64,000 nucleotides of DNA from Symbiodinium natans (Eukaryota; Sar; Dinophyceae; Suessiales; Symbiodiniaceae): contig CAJNDS010000412.1 in the NCBI GenBank assembly GCA_905221605.1, forward strand, positions 48,501 through 112,500, given 5' to 3'. Position 1 is the first letter of the stretch; each line of letters starts with the position of its first letter. Both the position numbers and the translations under genes were made by a program. Below the pieces are notes generated by a model that had not been told where the DNA came from, did not search any database, and saw nothing but the letters and a program-made list of their open reading frames with translations. Positions 38,283 through 49,407 of this stretch are shown here, piece after piece.

Positions 38283-40640
38283 GGAGTGGTGGACCTGTCG
38301 CAAAACCAGTTCACCCACGAGGCGCTCCACTACATCCTGCCCTGCTGCCACTTGCCTGTTTAGGGTTTAGGGTTTAGGGTTTGGGGTTTAGGGTTTAGGG
38401 TTTAGGGTTTACCTAGGGCCTGGTTTAGGGTTTAGGGTTTAGGGTTTGCCTAGGGCTTTTGGGGCTTAGGGCTTCGGGCTTGGAATTGAGGGTTAAGGGG
38501 CACCGAACCCTACAATGCCTGCGAGTGGCCAGTAAACCCTAAGCAGGTTCGAGGGTTGAGTAATGCCCATGGACAGCAAGCCGTTTAGGGTTTAGGGTTT
38601 AGGGTTCAAGGTTTGGGGTTTAGGGTTTACATACACTGCGAGACGCCGTGGTGTATCATGTGCGGGAACATGAGCAAAACTGCTGTAGCCCTGTCCCTGC
38701 TCCAAGGCGCAAGAATTCCAGGACCGCTCCGTCAACCCGCTACTTGAAGGTTAGCTATAACTAGGCTTAGAAGTACCCTAAAGGTTACAATACAGGTTGC
38801 CTTATTCATAACCCTACTTATAGCTACCCATGAGCCTCCAAGTAAACCCGAACCTTGACCCTGAATCGTGAACTCTACCTCTCGTGTCTACCAGGTGCCG
38901 AGAGTAGGTGTTATCCGCGCGATCTGTGCTTGCGAACATGCGGACCACCTAGACTTCTAATCGTATGGGAAACCCTAAACCCTAAACCCTAAACTCTAAA
39001 CCCCCAAAGCCTTGTGCGAGAGTGAGCGACTAAACCCCCACAGGTGCGGCTGGACTGCTTGGCGGGTGGCAAAAAAAACCTAAAAAAACTACAGTTAGAG
39101 GTTGCGTCCGCACCGCCGCACAGGGATCAGGTGCTGGGCTTCAGTTCGGGCATGGAGCAGCTGGAAGATTCAAGAAGTGTTCAAGGGCATTTCCGGAAAT
39201 AGGGTTCAGGGTTTAGGGTTTAGGGTGCCTCAATCAGGATGATATTAGATTTTGGGGGTCTACAGGGGGGGGGGGGGTGCCCTGTTGTGCGAAATACTCT
39301 TGTAGGGTTTGGCATGACAGTACGGTCGCCCTCAAGCCATAAGTACTTGTCCTTGTCGTTCCCGACACCCTTCCATCTGGCAGCAGGGTTTAGCAACAGC
39401 TAAACCCCAAACCCTAAACCCTAAACCCCGAGAAATCGCCCTGCGATGCGGATTCGCCCCAGCTGTGCAGGAGGGAAAAAACTGAACCCTAAAACCCTAA
39501 ACCCCAATGCTGGCAGGACTGGAGATCCTGAAGCTGCACAAGAATCTAATCGGAGACCTCGGTGCGGATCAGCTCGCAGACTTCTGCAAACAAAGCACCA
39601 CACTTCGAGCCTTGGCGCCCACAGATTTGGCTCAAGGGTTTGGGTTTGGGTTTAGGGCTGAGGGCTGAGGGCTTGGGGCTTAGGGGTTAGAGCTTAGGGC
39701 TTAGGGCTTAGGGTTTAGGGTTGAGGGTCATGCTTAGGGATCTCCTTTACGATGTGTTGCGAGATTATCATCTTGTCCTCATGTTTGAGACTGTGCCTGT
39801 TGATTGGCTTGCTAGAGTGGGAGTCCAGTCAGTAGCATTGGAAGCCTGTGCTTGGGCAGTTTCTGGCAGCACCCACGGAATTCCGGATGCAAAAGGGTTA
39901 CCTACTCTTACTTGTGTGCTACGAACCATGATATTTAGCACCCATAAAAAGGCACTACCGGTAGCAGTCCAGGCAGCTGCGGAGAGAACAGAATCTGTGC
40001 CGATGGGCGAAGATAGTACTAACGATTGTGATAAGAAGTGCAGGAAAGAAGAGCGCGCAAGAAGACAGCGCGCGCGCGCGCGCGCGTGCGAGCTTCCTTT
40101 GTTAAGTTAGTGATAAGGAGCCCCTAATGCAATAAGACAACTATTCAGTGTTTTCGTATACTCCTTCGCAACCAAAGCAGTTAAACCAATTAAATCTACT
40201 GGACGTCTGGGCATCTTGAAACAAGACAATGACTGGAAAGACTTCTCCTAAAGTAAAGCGGAGATGATTCTCCAGAAGATATAGATGCAGAATGAGTACC
40301 TTTCAGTATAATATATTAACCGTCTAGTACAGACTTTCTATTCTTCATCTTTTCTATCTTTGAAGGTATTGGGCTTTTTCTGGGTTCTGGGATATGAGAA
40401 GGGTCACTTGATCTTCTACAGACAAGCTCTGCTACTAATGAATGCAGGAGAGTTGCATCTGTCTCACAACCGATTCACTGCGCACGGGGCCGTGATCATT
40501 GTCCACGCCGCGGAACGCTCCAGGACCAGCAGAATGCTGCTGGGTACTTCGCTTGTTTCCTTGGCCACATGTGGGGCGGGTTGCTTCGGATGCTTTCATG
40601 GATTTTGTGCAAGGGACCTTCACGGACCCTCAATGCAATG
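38283..40640 (+). CDS. leucine-rich-repeat protein gene, scattered exons
   Basis: Three stretches match the ribonuclease-inhibitor type of LRR (LxLxxNxLxxxGa). They are 38283-38357 (GVVDLSQNQFTHEALHYILP), 39510-39610 (LAGLEILKLHKNLIGDLGAD then QLADFCKQSTTLRAL) and 40448-40550 (ELHLSHNRFTAHGAVIIVHA). Each is bounded by plausible AG acceptors. They are separated by telomere tracts, a family B element (38741-38846) and the 39768-39896 repeat. They fit one long-intron gene, though they could be remnants of more than one. LRRs of this type mediate protein binding. Confidence 0.5.
39768..39896 (+). repeat. dispersed duplicate of 14704-14805
   Basis: Shares CTTGTCCTCATGTTTGAGAC, TGTTGATTGG and TTTCTGGCAGCACCCACGG with the other copy. 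It lies in an ORF (39721-40110) that ends in a (GC)n run. Confidence 0.7.
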
Positions 40641-40892
40641 GTGCAGGTGGGTTTTAGGGAAAATCGGGCTCAATGTGCTCCTTTGGAGGGCCTCCCTGCG
40701 AATGCTTTAGGGTTTAGGGTTTAGGGTTAAGGGTTAAGGATTAACCCTTAAGGGTTTAGGGTTTCTAAGGGTTGCGACAGTGCGACAATGGTGTAGTCAA
40801 AGCTACAAGCTACCGGAGTGAACCTCCGGTGCAGTACTGTAGCGTCATGCCTTAGGAGGACGCGAAAAGTTGTACCGAGACACAAAGGGGTA

Positions 40893-40975
40893 TTGCCCAA
40901 AAAAGGGGTACCCCTTTTATACCCAATAGAAGGGACACCCCAAAGGGGTACCCCCATTTTCGGGGAACCCCCAGA
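40893..40975. mobile_element. family A-like element
   Basis: Short palindromic element rich in GGGGTACCCC, ending TTTTCGGGGAACCCCC. Confidence 0.5.
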
Positions 40976-41195
40976 TGGCCGTTGCAGGAGCCTGTGTCGA
41001 AGTCCACTGTGGCTTCGTGCGCGCCTCGGGGCGAGGGGGGCTGGGAGGATGGGTTTTTTAAGAAGTCTGGAAGTGAAAAGTAAAAGTACAAATAATGGTG
41101 CTACAGTCCCTTTCGGCGAGTTTGCTTCCACGACTCTAACTTTGCTGGGATGCAGTTTTGCACTTCCAAGGTGCCTCAAGCACATGCAAAATCAC

Positions 41196-41380
41196 AGTCA
41201 ACACTCAGTCAACACTACAGTCAACACTACGAAAGCCCTGGGAAAACCAGCAGATTCCACAATTCAGTCGTTTTGAAGGAAATATACAATTCTTTTAGCT
41301 TCTGAATGTCCAGAACAGCAACATGCTGGATTTTCCAGCGTTTTGGCAGTGTTGGCTGTAGTGTTGACTGAGTGTTGACT
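41196..41380. repeat. 32-bp inverted repeat made of AGTCAACACT units
   Basis: Left arm 41196-41227 and right arm 41349-41380 differ at one base. A related direct repeat (AATGTCCAGAACAGCAA) occurs at 41306 and 41434. Confidence 0.8.
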
Positions 41381-41604
41381 GTCATTTCGCACGCATTTGC
41401 TGAATTACAGGAAATACAGTTTTTGGCTTCTTAAATGTCCAGAACAGCAAAATGCTTGGCAGCGTTGACTTTAGCGTCCATTCTAGATGGAATGAATTGC
41501 TGCGTCGTGTGTCCCGAGTCCAGGCGCCCTAGACCAGGGTGGGCGGGCGCTGTCAGCCAGTTACTGTAGGTGCGCAAGAGATGCAAAAGCACTTCTGCCC
41601 TTCG

Positions 41605-41833
41605 GTGGATGGACGAAATCTTGCACCACTTGTACATGCGTACTTCAAACGATTGAGGCATCAAGCCCCGCACCCCCTGCTTAACATTGGCGGCTAGGAC
41701 TACTTGAGCGGTGCAAGATTTCGGCCATTGGAACAAATCCGGCCAGTAGCTTTTCACAGCTAATGTTAAAAAGGGGGCGCGGGGAACAAAAAAAAAAAAC
41801 TCTGAAAAGCGGTGCAAGATTTTGCCCATCCAC
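41605..41833. mobile_element. MITE-like inverted repeat
   Basis: GTGGATGGACGAAATCTTGC (41605) and its near reverse complement at 41808-41833 (23 of 26 bases match) bound 229 bp. A third partial copy lies at 41711. A long minus-strand ORF here is probably a by-product. Confidence 0.6.
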
Positions 41834-42042
41834 AGTAGTAGTGTGCTAATAGTAATAATGGGACAAGCTGAGGCTTGGAGAGAAATGCGGTGGAGCATCC
41901 GGATCAAGTCCGAGACCCAGAGATGGAAAGACCAAACCGTTTGTTTTTCCGAGCATGGGCCCTGCGGTAAGGGATCTTCAGGGCCCAGGACACAAATCCG
42001 GCTGACTTCTATATATATATATACAGACATATATGTAATTAT

Positions 42043-42417
42043 TTAGTGTTTATATATGTCTATAAAAACATAAATAGCTATGTATGTGTATATCATAGTA
42101 TTGTGTGTGTGCTTCTGCTTGTCGAGGTGGCTGATGCACTGCAGCAAACGCTCAGTGTTTGCTTTCGCGTCGACAGGAGACCAGGGTGGTGCTTTCAGGC
42201 AAATCTTATCCAAGTTACCCTTGCTGTGCGCGAGGACATCCTGCAATAGCACGCGTTGCGCCCAAAACTGCAAAGTGCACCTTCCGTACTTCCTGCGGCA
42301 GAACATCTTGCGGACAGATTCAGGCTGATGGGCCGCTGTCTTTTGGGTGCCGACTTGTGGACAGCCAGTAGTAGAGACTAGTAGTGCTTCATTGTTATGA
42401 TGCCGCGTTGCACACAA
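42043..42417 (-). CDS. hypothetical ORF, 124 codons
   Basis: The middle part (RRKYGRCTLQFWAQRVLLQD, AKANTERLLQCISHLDKQKH) looks protein-like, but a + strand frame over 42115-42249 (VEVADALQQTLSVCFRVD) is about equally good. The C-terminal end is in an AT microsatellite. Strand unresolved. Confidence 0.2.
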   Translation of the reverse strand: MCATRHHNNEALLVSTTGCPQVGTQKTAAHQPESVRKMFCRRKYGRCTLQFWAQRVLLQDVLAHSKGNLDKICLKAPPWSPVDAKANTERLLQCISHLDKQKHTHNTMIYTYIAIYVFIDIYKH

Positions 42418-42496
42418 CCCGGAAGGCGGTGGGAAGTCAGCTTATGGTGAACCTGGCGATTCGAGCTGCGTAGCTGCTGTTCCAAGCAAGCGACTG

Positions 42497-42703
42497 TTGC
42501 AATGCTCTTGGGAGGGTGTGGTGGCCGCCGTGACAATGCCAGATGATGTCAGCGAGAACTCCATGACATGCTTTCCAGCCGGACCGATGGTTGTGGCGCC
42601 GCCCGGACGTGTACTCAAGCGGCGACTATCAAATCGCCATGTTCCGGGACTACCGCAACCAAGCAGCTTCTTGCAACTAGTGGAGAGTTGTGGGGGGAAT
42701 TGA
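42497..42703 (+). CDS. hypothetical ORF or exon
   Basis: Reads WEGVVAAVTMPDDVSENSMT then PGRVLKRRLSNRHVPGLPQP. Protein-like composition with no recognised domain. Confidence 0.25.
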   Translation: MQCSWEGVVAAVTMPDDVSENSMTCFPAGPMVVAPPGRVLKRRLSNRHVPGLPQPSSFLQLVESCGGN

Positions 42704-43229
42704 AAAAAACGCATGTACAGACGGCTTTGGGCTGGCTTGTCGATCCACCGCCCAGGTGCCGACAATCTTTCCAACTGGTGCCAGACGGCTTGGGATGCAG
42801 GCGCACGTTGTAGGGTTTAGGGTTTAGGGTTTAGGGACCTGGATGCAAAAAACAGGGTTTAGGGTTTAGGGTTTAGGGCTAGCCTGGGCTAGGGGGGGGC
42901 TCCAATCGGCTCCAATCACTGCTGCTGAAGGCAATCCATGCAAGCGCAGCAATACAAAGACCAATGAAGAGCAGGCTTTGGTCCGCATTTCTCATGCATG
43001 CCTTTGTTCCCCGAAGCTCGAAAAACACATAATGTACTTACTATCGAGATTATTACTCTTATCATCATTATCATCATCATTATTATTATTTCTTGTCAGC
43101 GTCTTGAAAGACAGCCAGTTGCCTTGCGCCCCGAGGCTTGCCCAAAGAGTCTTCTCAAGCCCTTTTTTGCGTCGGTGGCAGGCCTTCCGTGTGCCGGTAG
43201 CCTGAGTTTTTTTTGCTGTTGCCAGGTCC

Positions 43230-44205
43230 CTACCCTAAACCCTAAACCCTAGACCCTAGACCCTAAACCCTAAACCCTAAACCTGCTGTAAGAGGTGAGC
43301 CTTTGGATGCTCCAGCCCTCGATGCCGTCACGTTACCGCCTTTTCCACCCTTGCCCCACATCCCGAAGCCGCAGCAGACGGAGGAGGCGGCAGGGGAGCC
43401 AAAAGCTTCGGGTTTAGGGTTGTATAGGGTTTAGGATTTCTTAGGGTTTAGGGTTTAACGGGGTAGGGGCAAGCGTTCCTTGCGTCACCTGGTCTGTCCG
43501 ATTTGCGAGGAACCGTAAGGTTGAGTTCTGACTAGCAATGCGGTTCGCCGGACCAATTGAACCGTGCCGGAAAAGAATCACAACAAGTAGTCCGGACAGT
43601 CCGGAGGCTTTCAAGCCTTCAGTAGCCTTCAGCCTGAAGCTGAAGGCGCAGTCCCCGGACCAACTCTTCCCAATGTTGGTTTAAGGGCTCATACACTACC
43701 GAACTGAACTCCTCCGGGCTGTTGCGAATCCCCTAAACCCTGCTAAACCAAAAGCCCTAAACCCTAAACTCTAAACCCCAGATTCAACCCCAAACCAGGA
43801 TGCCACAGCAACCAGCCGGTGCTTGCTGAAGCCACGGAGAGTTGACCAGGCCGCCTGTGCGGGGGAGATGTGGAGCTTCCCCAAAGAAGGGTACTTACTA
43901 TTTTAGGGTCTTTCTAAGCCCAGTTGCCAAAAGGGTCTTCTTAATGGGGATTCCGCTGTGTTGGGGGGCGTGTCCTAAACCCTAAACCCTCAATCCTAAT
44001 AAAGGGACCCTTTTTTGGGAAATGCCCGTGTTCTGGATCCCCAGCCGCGAAATGTGGCAAAGTTGCCTCTACAAGTTTCAGTTCCGAAACCAGGCAGTAC
44101 AAGAGCCGCAGAGAGCGACAAGGATCTTTTTCTAGACTGGATCCCTAAGCCCTGAACCTGAAGCCATAAACCCTAAATCCTACACCCCAGGCATAAAGTC
44201 CTCCC
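43230..44205. other. repeats, no convincing gene
   Basis: Telomere tracts (43227-43285, 43424-43460, 43977-44000), GTCCGGAC-type palindromes at 43490-43680 and low-complexity sequence. Nothing is recognised. Confidence 0.5.
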
Positions 44206-44286
44206 CAGTGAAGGCTCAGGGTGAAGAAGGTCTACAAGAATCTTGGGAGCCCAGTGGTTCCCTTTTTTTCTGTTTGGGGGGGGGGT

Positions 44287-44325
<39 letters not shown>

Positions 44326-44951
44326 GGGGGGCGGGAGGGGTGGGCTCTGGGTTTTCTTATTGGGGTCCTTATAACGTGGGAATCCCACGGTTGGAGGGGG
44401 GTCTATTTTAGGGGGGATGTTCCCCATTATACTAACAGTCCTTAATCGGGATTCTTATCCTAAGCACTACTAAAATCCCGATCAAGGACTGTTAATATAA
44501 GGGGGATTATCCCTAAACCCTAAACCCTAAACCCCAAGCCCTAAAGTTGTTAGTTGGGGCTTGCGAAGGCGGAGTTTTGACATAGCAACAGAATAGGGAG
44601 TCTTTTTAAGAAGAAGATGAAGCCCGCGGAGCGGTTCGCCCAGCTAAACCCTACACCCTAAACCCAAAAAATCCGGCAAAGCCTGAGCCCTGATTGTAAT
44701 ATGCTGACTGGGCTACCCAGCAGCCACCACAAAGCCTAAACCCTGGAGTCGAGACCCCAAATCCTAAGCCCTAAGCCCTAAGCCCTAAGCCCGAAACCCT
44801 AAACCCTAAACCCTAAACCCTAAACCCTAAACCCTAAACCCTAAACCCTAAGCCCTGATTGTAATGTGCTTTCTGGGCTTCCAAGGAATCTGTGGTGATG
44901 GCCAAGGTGGATGAGCTTTCTGCTTGGCATGAAGAGCTTAAGGCCGGTTGA
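44206..44951 (+). CDS. candidate two-exon segment split by a 648-nt introner
   Basis: Exon 44206-44237 (after CCCCAG; KAQGEEGLQ) joins 44886-44951 (ESVVMAKVDELSAWHEELKA, stop TGA or donor GTTGA). The frame is kept. Charged helical peptide, unknown function. Both pieces are short, so support comes mainly from the matching duplication. Confidence 0.45.
44238..44885 (+). mobile_element. introner, family E (GA-AG), 648 nt, heavily invaded
   Basis: The ends CTTGGGAGCCCAGTGG and CTGGGCTTCCAAG are flanked by GAAT at 44238-44241 and 44886-44889. Inside are a run of 34 G (44291-44324), a family H palindrome (44418-44512) and telomere tracts (about 44515 and 44795-44853). Confidence 0.7.
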
Positions 44952-45257
44952 CGATGGGCCTCAAGGTTTTTAGGCTTGCTGGGTGTAGGGTTTAGGGTTT
45001 ACGGTTTTGGGTTTAGGGTTTAGGGTGGGTTAAGGTCATAAGTTACCAGCTTCACATACATCACTCTACGCAGGTTTTACTGCTATTGTGACCTAAGCGT
45101 ACGCTCCTTAGCAGCAACCTAGTTTATGGTTCAGCGCTTTGGCCTGCCTTTGAAGGGCACGTCGCATACGGGAGGGCCCCGTGCGAATGCAGAAGACCCC
45201 TAAACCCTAAACCCTGAACCCTGAACCCTGAACCCTGAACCCTGAACCCTGAACCCC

Positions 45258-45651
45258 AAGTGGAGGCTCGGGAGAAATACCTCCACCTTTGCGAAGATAC
45301 CGTCCGCGAGCTCCTGCTGTCCGAAGTGAAGTCGAACACTTTGGATGTTGATGTGGCCTGGCTGCGGCAAAGAGACATGGGGGTTTAGGATAGTGGTACC
45401 TTTTTGGGGCCTTACAAAAACTGGATCCTACTATTTGGGGGTCTGTATTGGGGGTCCCTTGTTGTCGTAAACCCCCACATACTGAGCGAAAGCTCTCTGG
45501 ATACAGCTTTAGAAACCCAGGCGGAGGTGCTTCGAGACCCTACACTCTCCATGCCCTAAGCCCAAGGATGAGGTGTATTTGGACAAGGAGAAGTTCGCCA
45601 TGCGACAACTTGAAGCTTGGGCCAACGGCCAAGATGGCCCCATGGCATGAG
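45258..45651 (+). CDS. helical protein exons, unknown function
   Basis: 45258-45378 reads EAREKYLHLCEDTVRELLLS then NTLDVDVAWLRQR. After a family A element the frame resumes as DILSESSLDTALETQAEVLR (about 45480-45545). A third stretch at 45560-45651 reads DEVYLDKEKFAMRQLEAWAN and stops (TGA). Removing element plus duplication (102 nt, ACAT on both sides) gives one frame, but no standard splice pair sits exactly at those points. A GT-AG alternative is 45383-45520. Strongly helical and charged. Confidence 0.45.
45375..45480. mobile_element. family A MITE with ACAT duplication
   Basis: GGGGGTTTAGGATAG...GTCGTAAACCCCC between two ACAT copies (45375-45378 and 45477-45480). It interrupts a coding frame. 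Confidence 0.7.
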
Positions 45652-46233
45652 ACTAACTGAGCAGAGACGCTGGTTGTAAACGTGTGCTGGCAAGGCCACA
45701 TAGGACAGCTATCTGCCATCATAGCCACCTTTCAAGATTCCGTGCGTCAGATGCTGCGAGGATTTGGTCTAAGGGTTTCTCGTGGCAGCGTCTACAACTT
45801 TTCAGGCATAGCATGGTGCAACGCAGCGCGATCTGATGTGCGGATGGACGCGAGCGGAGAAGCGAGGCGATGCTCGCAAGATGCACCTGTTTGCGACCGT
45901 TTCCGAATTCGTTGGCAGTTATCCTCCCCGATGCTGCACTGGTTGCTTGCCCAACCAACTTGCAAAAGCAAGTTCTGGACACTGAATGTTCTAAGCGGAA
46001 CAGAACAGACCGGGCTTGCAGACTAGACTGTACAAAATCTCTGCAAACAGTTCAAGCCTCATTTTCGCCTTGCAGAGGCTGCGCCGGAGAGGCAACTCGC
46101 ACTTGGGGGATGGCGTGGGCCGTGGAGTTGGCACACGAATTGAGAGACCTGAAAATCTCACCCGAAAAGCCCTAAACGCTAAACCCTGGACTTTGGATCG
46201 TGTGTACCTTGCCCGGCTTGTCCGAGTGTGAGC

Positions 46234-46509
46234 GAGTATATAAACCCTAAACCCCAGACCCTAGACCCTAAACCCTAAACCCCAAACCCTAAACCCCAAC
46301 CCCGAAACCCTAAACCCTAAACCCTAAACCCTAAACCCTAAACCCTAAACCCTAAACCCTAAACCCTAAACCCTAAACCCTAAACCCTAAACCCTAAACC
46401 CTAAACCCTAAAACCGAAACCCTAAACCCTAAACCCTAAACCCTAAACCCTAAACCCTAAACCCTAAACCCTAAACCCTAAACCCTAAACCCTAAACCCT
46501 AAACCCTAC
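46234..46509. repeat. long telomere-type (CCCTAAA)n tract
   Basis: About 275 bp, with variant units in the first 80 bp and two near-perfect blocks of about 15 and 11 units. It is one of the longest in the window. Confidence 0.95.
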
Positions 46510-46699
46510 GCCGAGCTGCCCAAAGGCCCGCCTCTCTGGCAAAGCCTGTGAGACTGCCTTGTCACCCTCTCTAGTCATCTGAAAGAACGAACGAGCTATA
46601 GTCTGCCAATTAAAAGGCCCGGATGCTTCAACGCCTCGAGAGTGCTGTCCCTGAACGTGTGGCTGCGGAACAGGACCACTGTCCGACATGTACATGTAT

Positions 46700-47010
46700 G
46701 GTACCTAAGTATACTATGTGTGTCGATATATACAGTAAGATAGTATCATGTGAATACATACAAATATACATGGCCACTTCTCCAAAAATACCGATAAATA
46801 GATAAATAAATATAAATGTAAATGTAATATACATGTAAACATAAATATAAATATAAATATAAATATAAAATAAAGATAAACAGAAATATATGTATGTATA
46901 TATATATATATATATAACATACATGTATATGTATATACATATGTATTTAAGTAAAATAAGAAAAACAACTATATTTAAATAAATAAATAAATAAATATAT
47001 ATATACAGTA
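46700..47010. repeat. AT-rich microsatellite block
   Basis: TATA, AAATATAA, TACATATG and AAAT runs. The minus-strand Tyr/Ile ORFs over it are artefacts of composition. Confidence 0.85.
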
Positions 47011-47037
47011 TTAAAGGACGTGTTAGAAGGTCCCGAC

Positions 47038-47295
47038 ATGTTGTCTGCTGGCAGTACCGGGTGCGTCGGGAGCAGATGTGAAAAAGCTGAGGGCCAGGCC
47101 GATGCCGGAGCGATGCTCAATTCTTTTACCCGATTTTACCAGCAAGAGTTGGCCAAAGAAGATTCTGAGCCACTCGATGTACGCACGGCCGGAAAATTGA
47201 CCTGTGCTGTGCTCCAGCATGACCTTCTTGCGGCAGGATGGGCGGTGAACCTGGATTGTGGCAAAGTATTACCACAGCGATTGCAGTTGCTGTAG
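47038..47295 (+). CDS. small unknown ORF or terminal exon
   Basis: Reads NSFTRFYQQELAKEDSEPLD then VRTAGKLTCAVLQHDLLAAG and ends at TAG. Good amino-acid balance, possibly a last exon; the region before it is AT repeats. No family is recognised. Confidence 0.4.
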   Translation: MLSAGSTGCVGSRCEKAEGQADAGAMLNSFTRFYQQELAKEDSEPLDVRTAGKLTCAVLQHDLLAAGWAVNLDCGKVLPQRLQLL

Positions 47296-47764
47296 TTCAG
47301 AAATCGGATAGGATTTACAAAGATGTAGCCGAGCTACTTCGTTGATTGAATTGGGGTTAATCTTATGATCCAAATCATGGGCCGTTTGGGGGGTTCTACT
47401 TAGGGTACCCAAATTGCACCTTGAACTCACCATAAACCCTCCCTTCCCCCCTTCCCTTCCCCCCCTTTCCCCTCCTCCCCTCCTCCCCCCCCCCCGGCCC
47501 CCTGAGGACACCGGCAAAGAGAAAGAAGACGGCCCAGAGCGACCAGAGGCATCACCTCCCGATTCAGGGTTTATTCAGGGTGTAGTTTCTAGGGTCTAGG
47601 GTTTAGGGTTTAGGGTTTAGGGTTCCCAGCTCCTGGTTCAAAAAAGGTTGGGAATCTAATCTTACATTCGGGGTTTCGGGTTGAGCCTTCTTCCGTCTGG
47701 GTGTGTGTGTGTGTCTCAACTGCACATACCATCGTTGGTGTTTCCGAGTGCGTAGCAGCGTGGC

Positions 47765-47982
47765 ATGCTTTGGAAGAAGCTTTCGGCAAACTGGGGGTTT
47801 CCGAAACTAGGGGTACCTTACTGGGGCCCTTTTTTAGGGAGCCCCACTTGGTCCTTATTATTTAAGGGAACCCTACTATTTGGGGGTCAATCTTCGGGGC
47901 CCCCTTATTTTCGTACACCCCCCAACTGCGTCAGGTGGCCGGAAGAAGCTACGAACGATGATGGGACCAGGAGATCAATGCG
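47765..47982 (+). CDS. candidate exons around a family A element
   Basis: 47765-47796 (MLWKKLSANWG) joins 47935 onward (WPEEATNDDGTRRSM) by a GT-AG intron of 138 nt with the frame preserved. The product is unknown and short. Confidence 0.3.
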
Positions 47983-48085
47983 GGTTTCCGAAAATAAGGG
48001 ACCCCCGATATAAACCCCCCAAAAGTAGGATCCCCTTATAATAAGGGCCCCAATAAGGTACCCCCAATTTTGGAAACCACCAGAT
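47793..48085. mobile_element. two family A MITEs in opposite orientation
   Basis: Copy 1 (47793-47923; GGGGGTTTCCGAAACTAGGG...CGTACACCCCCC) is flanked by AACT. Copy 2 (about 47984-48083; GGGTTTCCGAAAATAAGGGA...TTTTGGAAACCACC) has the reverse body order. Confidence 0.75.
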
Positions 48086-48684
48086 GTGTTGAGATTGGTT
48101 TATGGGAGTTGGGTTGCCGCTAAGGACTAGACTCAGGAACTTAAGGCTTGGGCATCACAAGACGGAAGACCCCATGAGAATTGCCGTGCCGCTATGCGTC
48201 CGAATTCTGTAACATGACCGTTAAATCTGTTATGAGCTGCTGATAAGTGTTGTCTTCACTTATGGTTTAGGGTATAGGGTTTAGGGTTTAGGGTTTAATG
48301 TAAGGTTTCTTCAGTGGGTTTTACGAAGCTTGGAGCTGCGCCGTGCCCTCAGACGTCCAGGGATAGGGATCAAAAAAACTTAAAAAGGATCAAAAAGAAA
48401 ATAAAAGGGATCAAAAAGAAAATAAAAGGATCAAAAAAAAATAAGGCCGCGATCGACGACCCTCTCACACGAAACGCGTCTCGAGGTGCCAAAACTCGAG
48501 TTTTGGTTCGTTTTCAGAGCAGGATTGACGACCCTCTCACACGACACGCATCTGAGGCGCTAAAACCCTGAGTTCTGGCACGTTTTCCGAGTAGAACTCT
48601 TGGCTTCCCGGCTTCTTGGCTTCTTGGCTTCCTGGCTCTCCTCGGCTTTTAGCTTTTTGGCTTCTTGGCTTCTTGGCTTCTTTT

Positions 48685-48992
48685 TTAAATCGCACAAGCT
48701 TGCTTCAACGCATACGCGTGTATCGAAAGCCATGATGCGAGGATTGTGTTGCAAATGGGGGGGGGGCCCCCCCCCCCCCCCCCCAACCCCCCGGCTTTTT
48801 AAGTCCGCAAGCTTGCTCCGAAAAATAGGCGTCTGTTCGAAATTAATGATGCGAGCATTGTGTTTGTGTGTGGGGGGGCGGGGGCTACACCCCGCCCCCA
48901 GACCCCCGCTTTTTTAAATCGCGCAAGGTTGCTTCAAAGCACACGCGTCTTCTCGAGACCCACGATGCGAGCATTGTGTTTGCAACTGGGGG
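48685..48992. repeat. three ~115-bp tandem repeats
   Basis: Each unit has TTTTTAA-TCGC-CAAGCTTGCT, then ATGATGCGAGCATTGTGTTTG-like sequence, then a G or C run. Starts are near 48685, 48795 and 48908. Confidence 0.75.
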
Positions 48993-48996
48993 TCTT

Positions 48997-48997
48997 A

Positions 48998-49058
<61 letters not shown>

Positions 49059-49062
49059 GCTC

Positions 49063-49142
<80 letters not shown>

Positions 49143-49176
49143 CCTGCGACTACGACTACTGCTGCTGCTGCTGCTC

Positions 49177-49223
<47 letters not shown>

Positions 49224-49275
49224 GCTACTACCACTACCACTACCACTACCACTACCACTACCACTACTACTACTC

Positions 49276-49329
<54 letters not shown>

Positions 49330-49407
49330 GTACTACTACTACTACAACAACAACTACTACTACTGCTAGTACTACTACTACTACTACTACCACTACTACC
49401 ACTACTA
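48997..49407. repeat. (CTA)n / (TAC)n microsatellite
   Basis: About 410 bp of CTA triplets with some CTG, CTC and CCA variants. It gives long poly-Tyr, poly-Leu and poly-Val reading frames that are not genes. Confidence 0.95.

Noticed and set aside
39615-39636. Relic of the dinoflagellate spliced leader (ATTTGGCTCAAG)
   Set aside because: Only about 12 bases agree with the leader end and the site lies inside a likely LRR exon, so chance is the simpler explanation.
40065-40087. (GC)n run as a regulatory element
   Set aside because: A simple repeat at the end of a doubtful ORF; no other evidence.
41431-42030. Minus-strand ORF of 199 codons
   Set aside because: It runs across a MITE-like inverted repeat, an A run and a TA microsatellite, with no domain.
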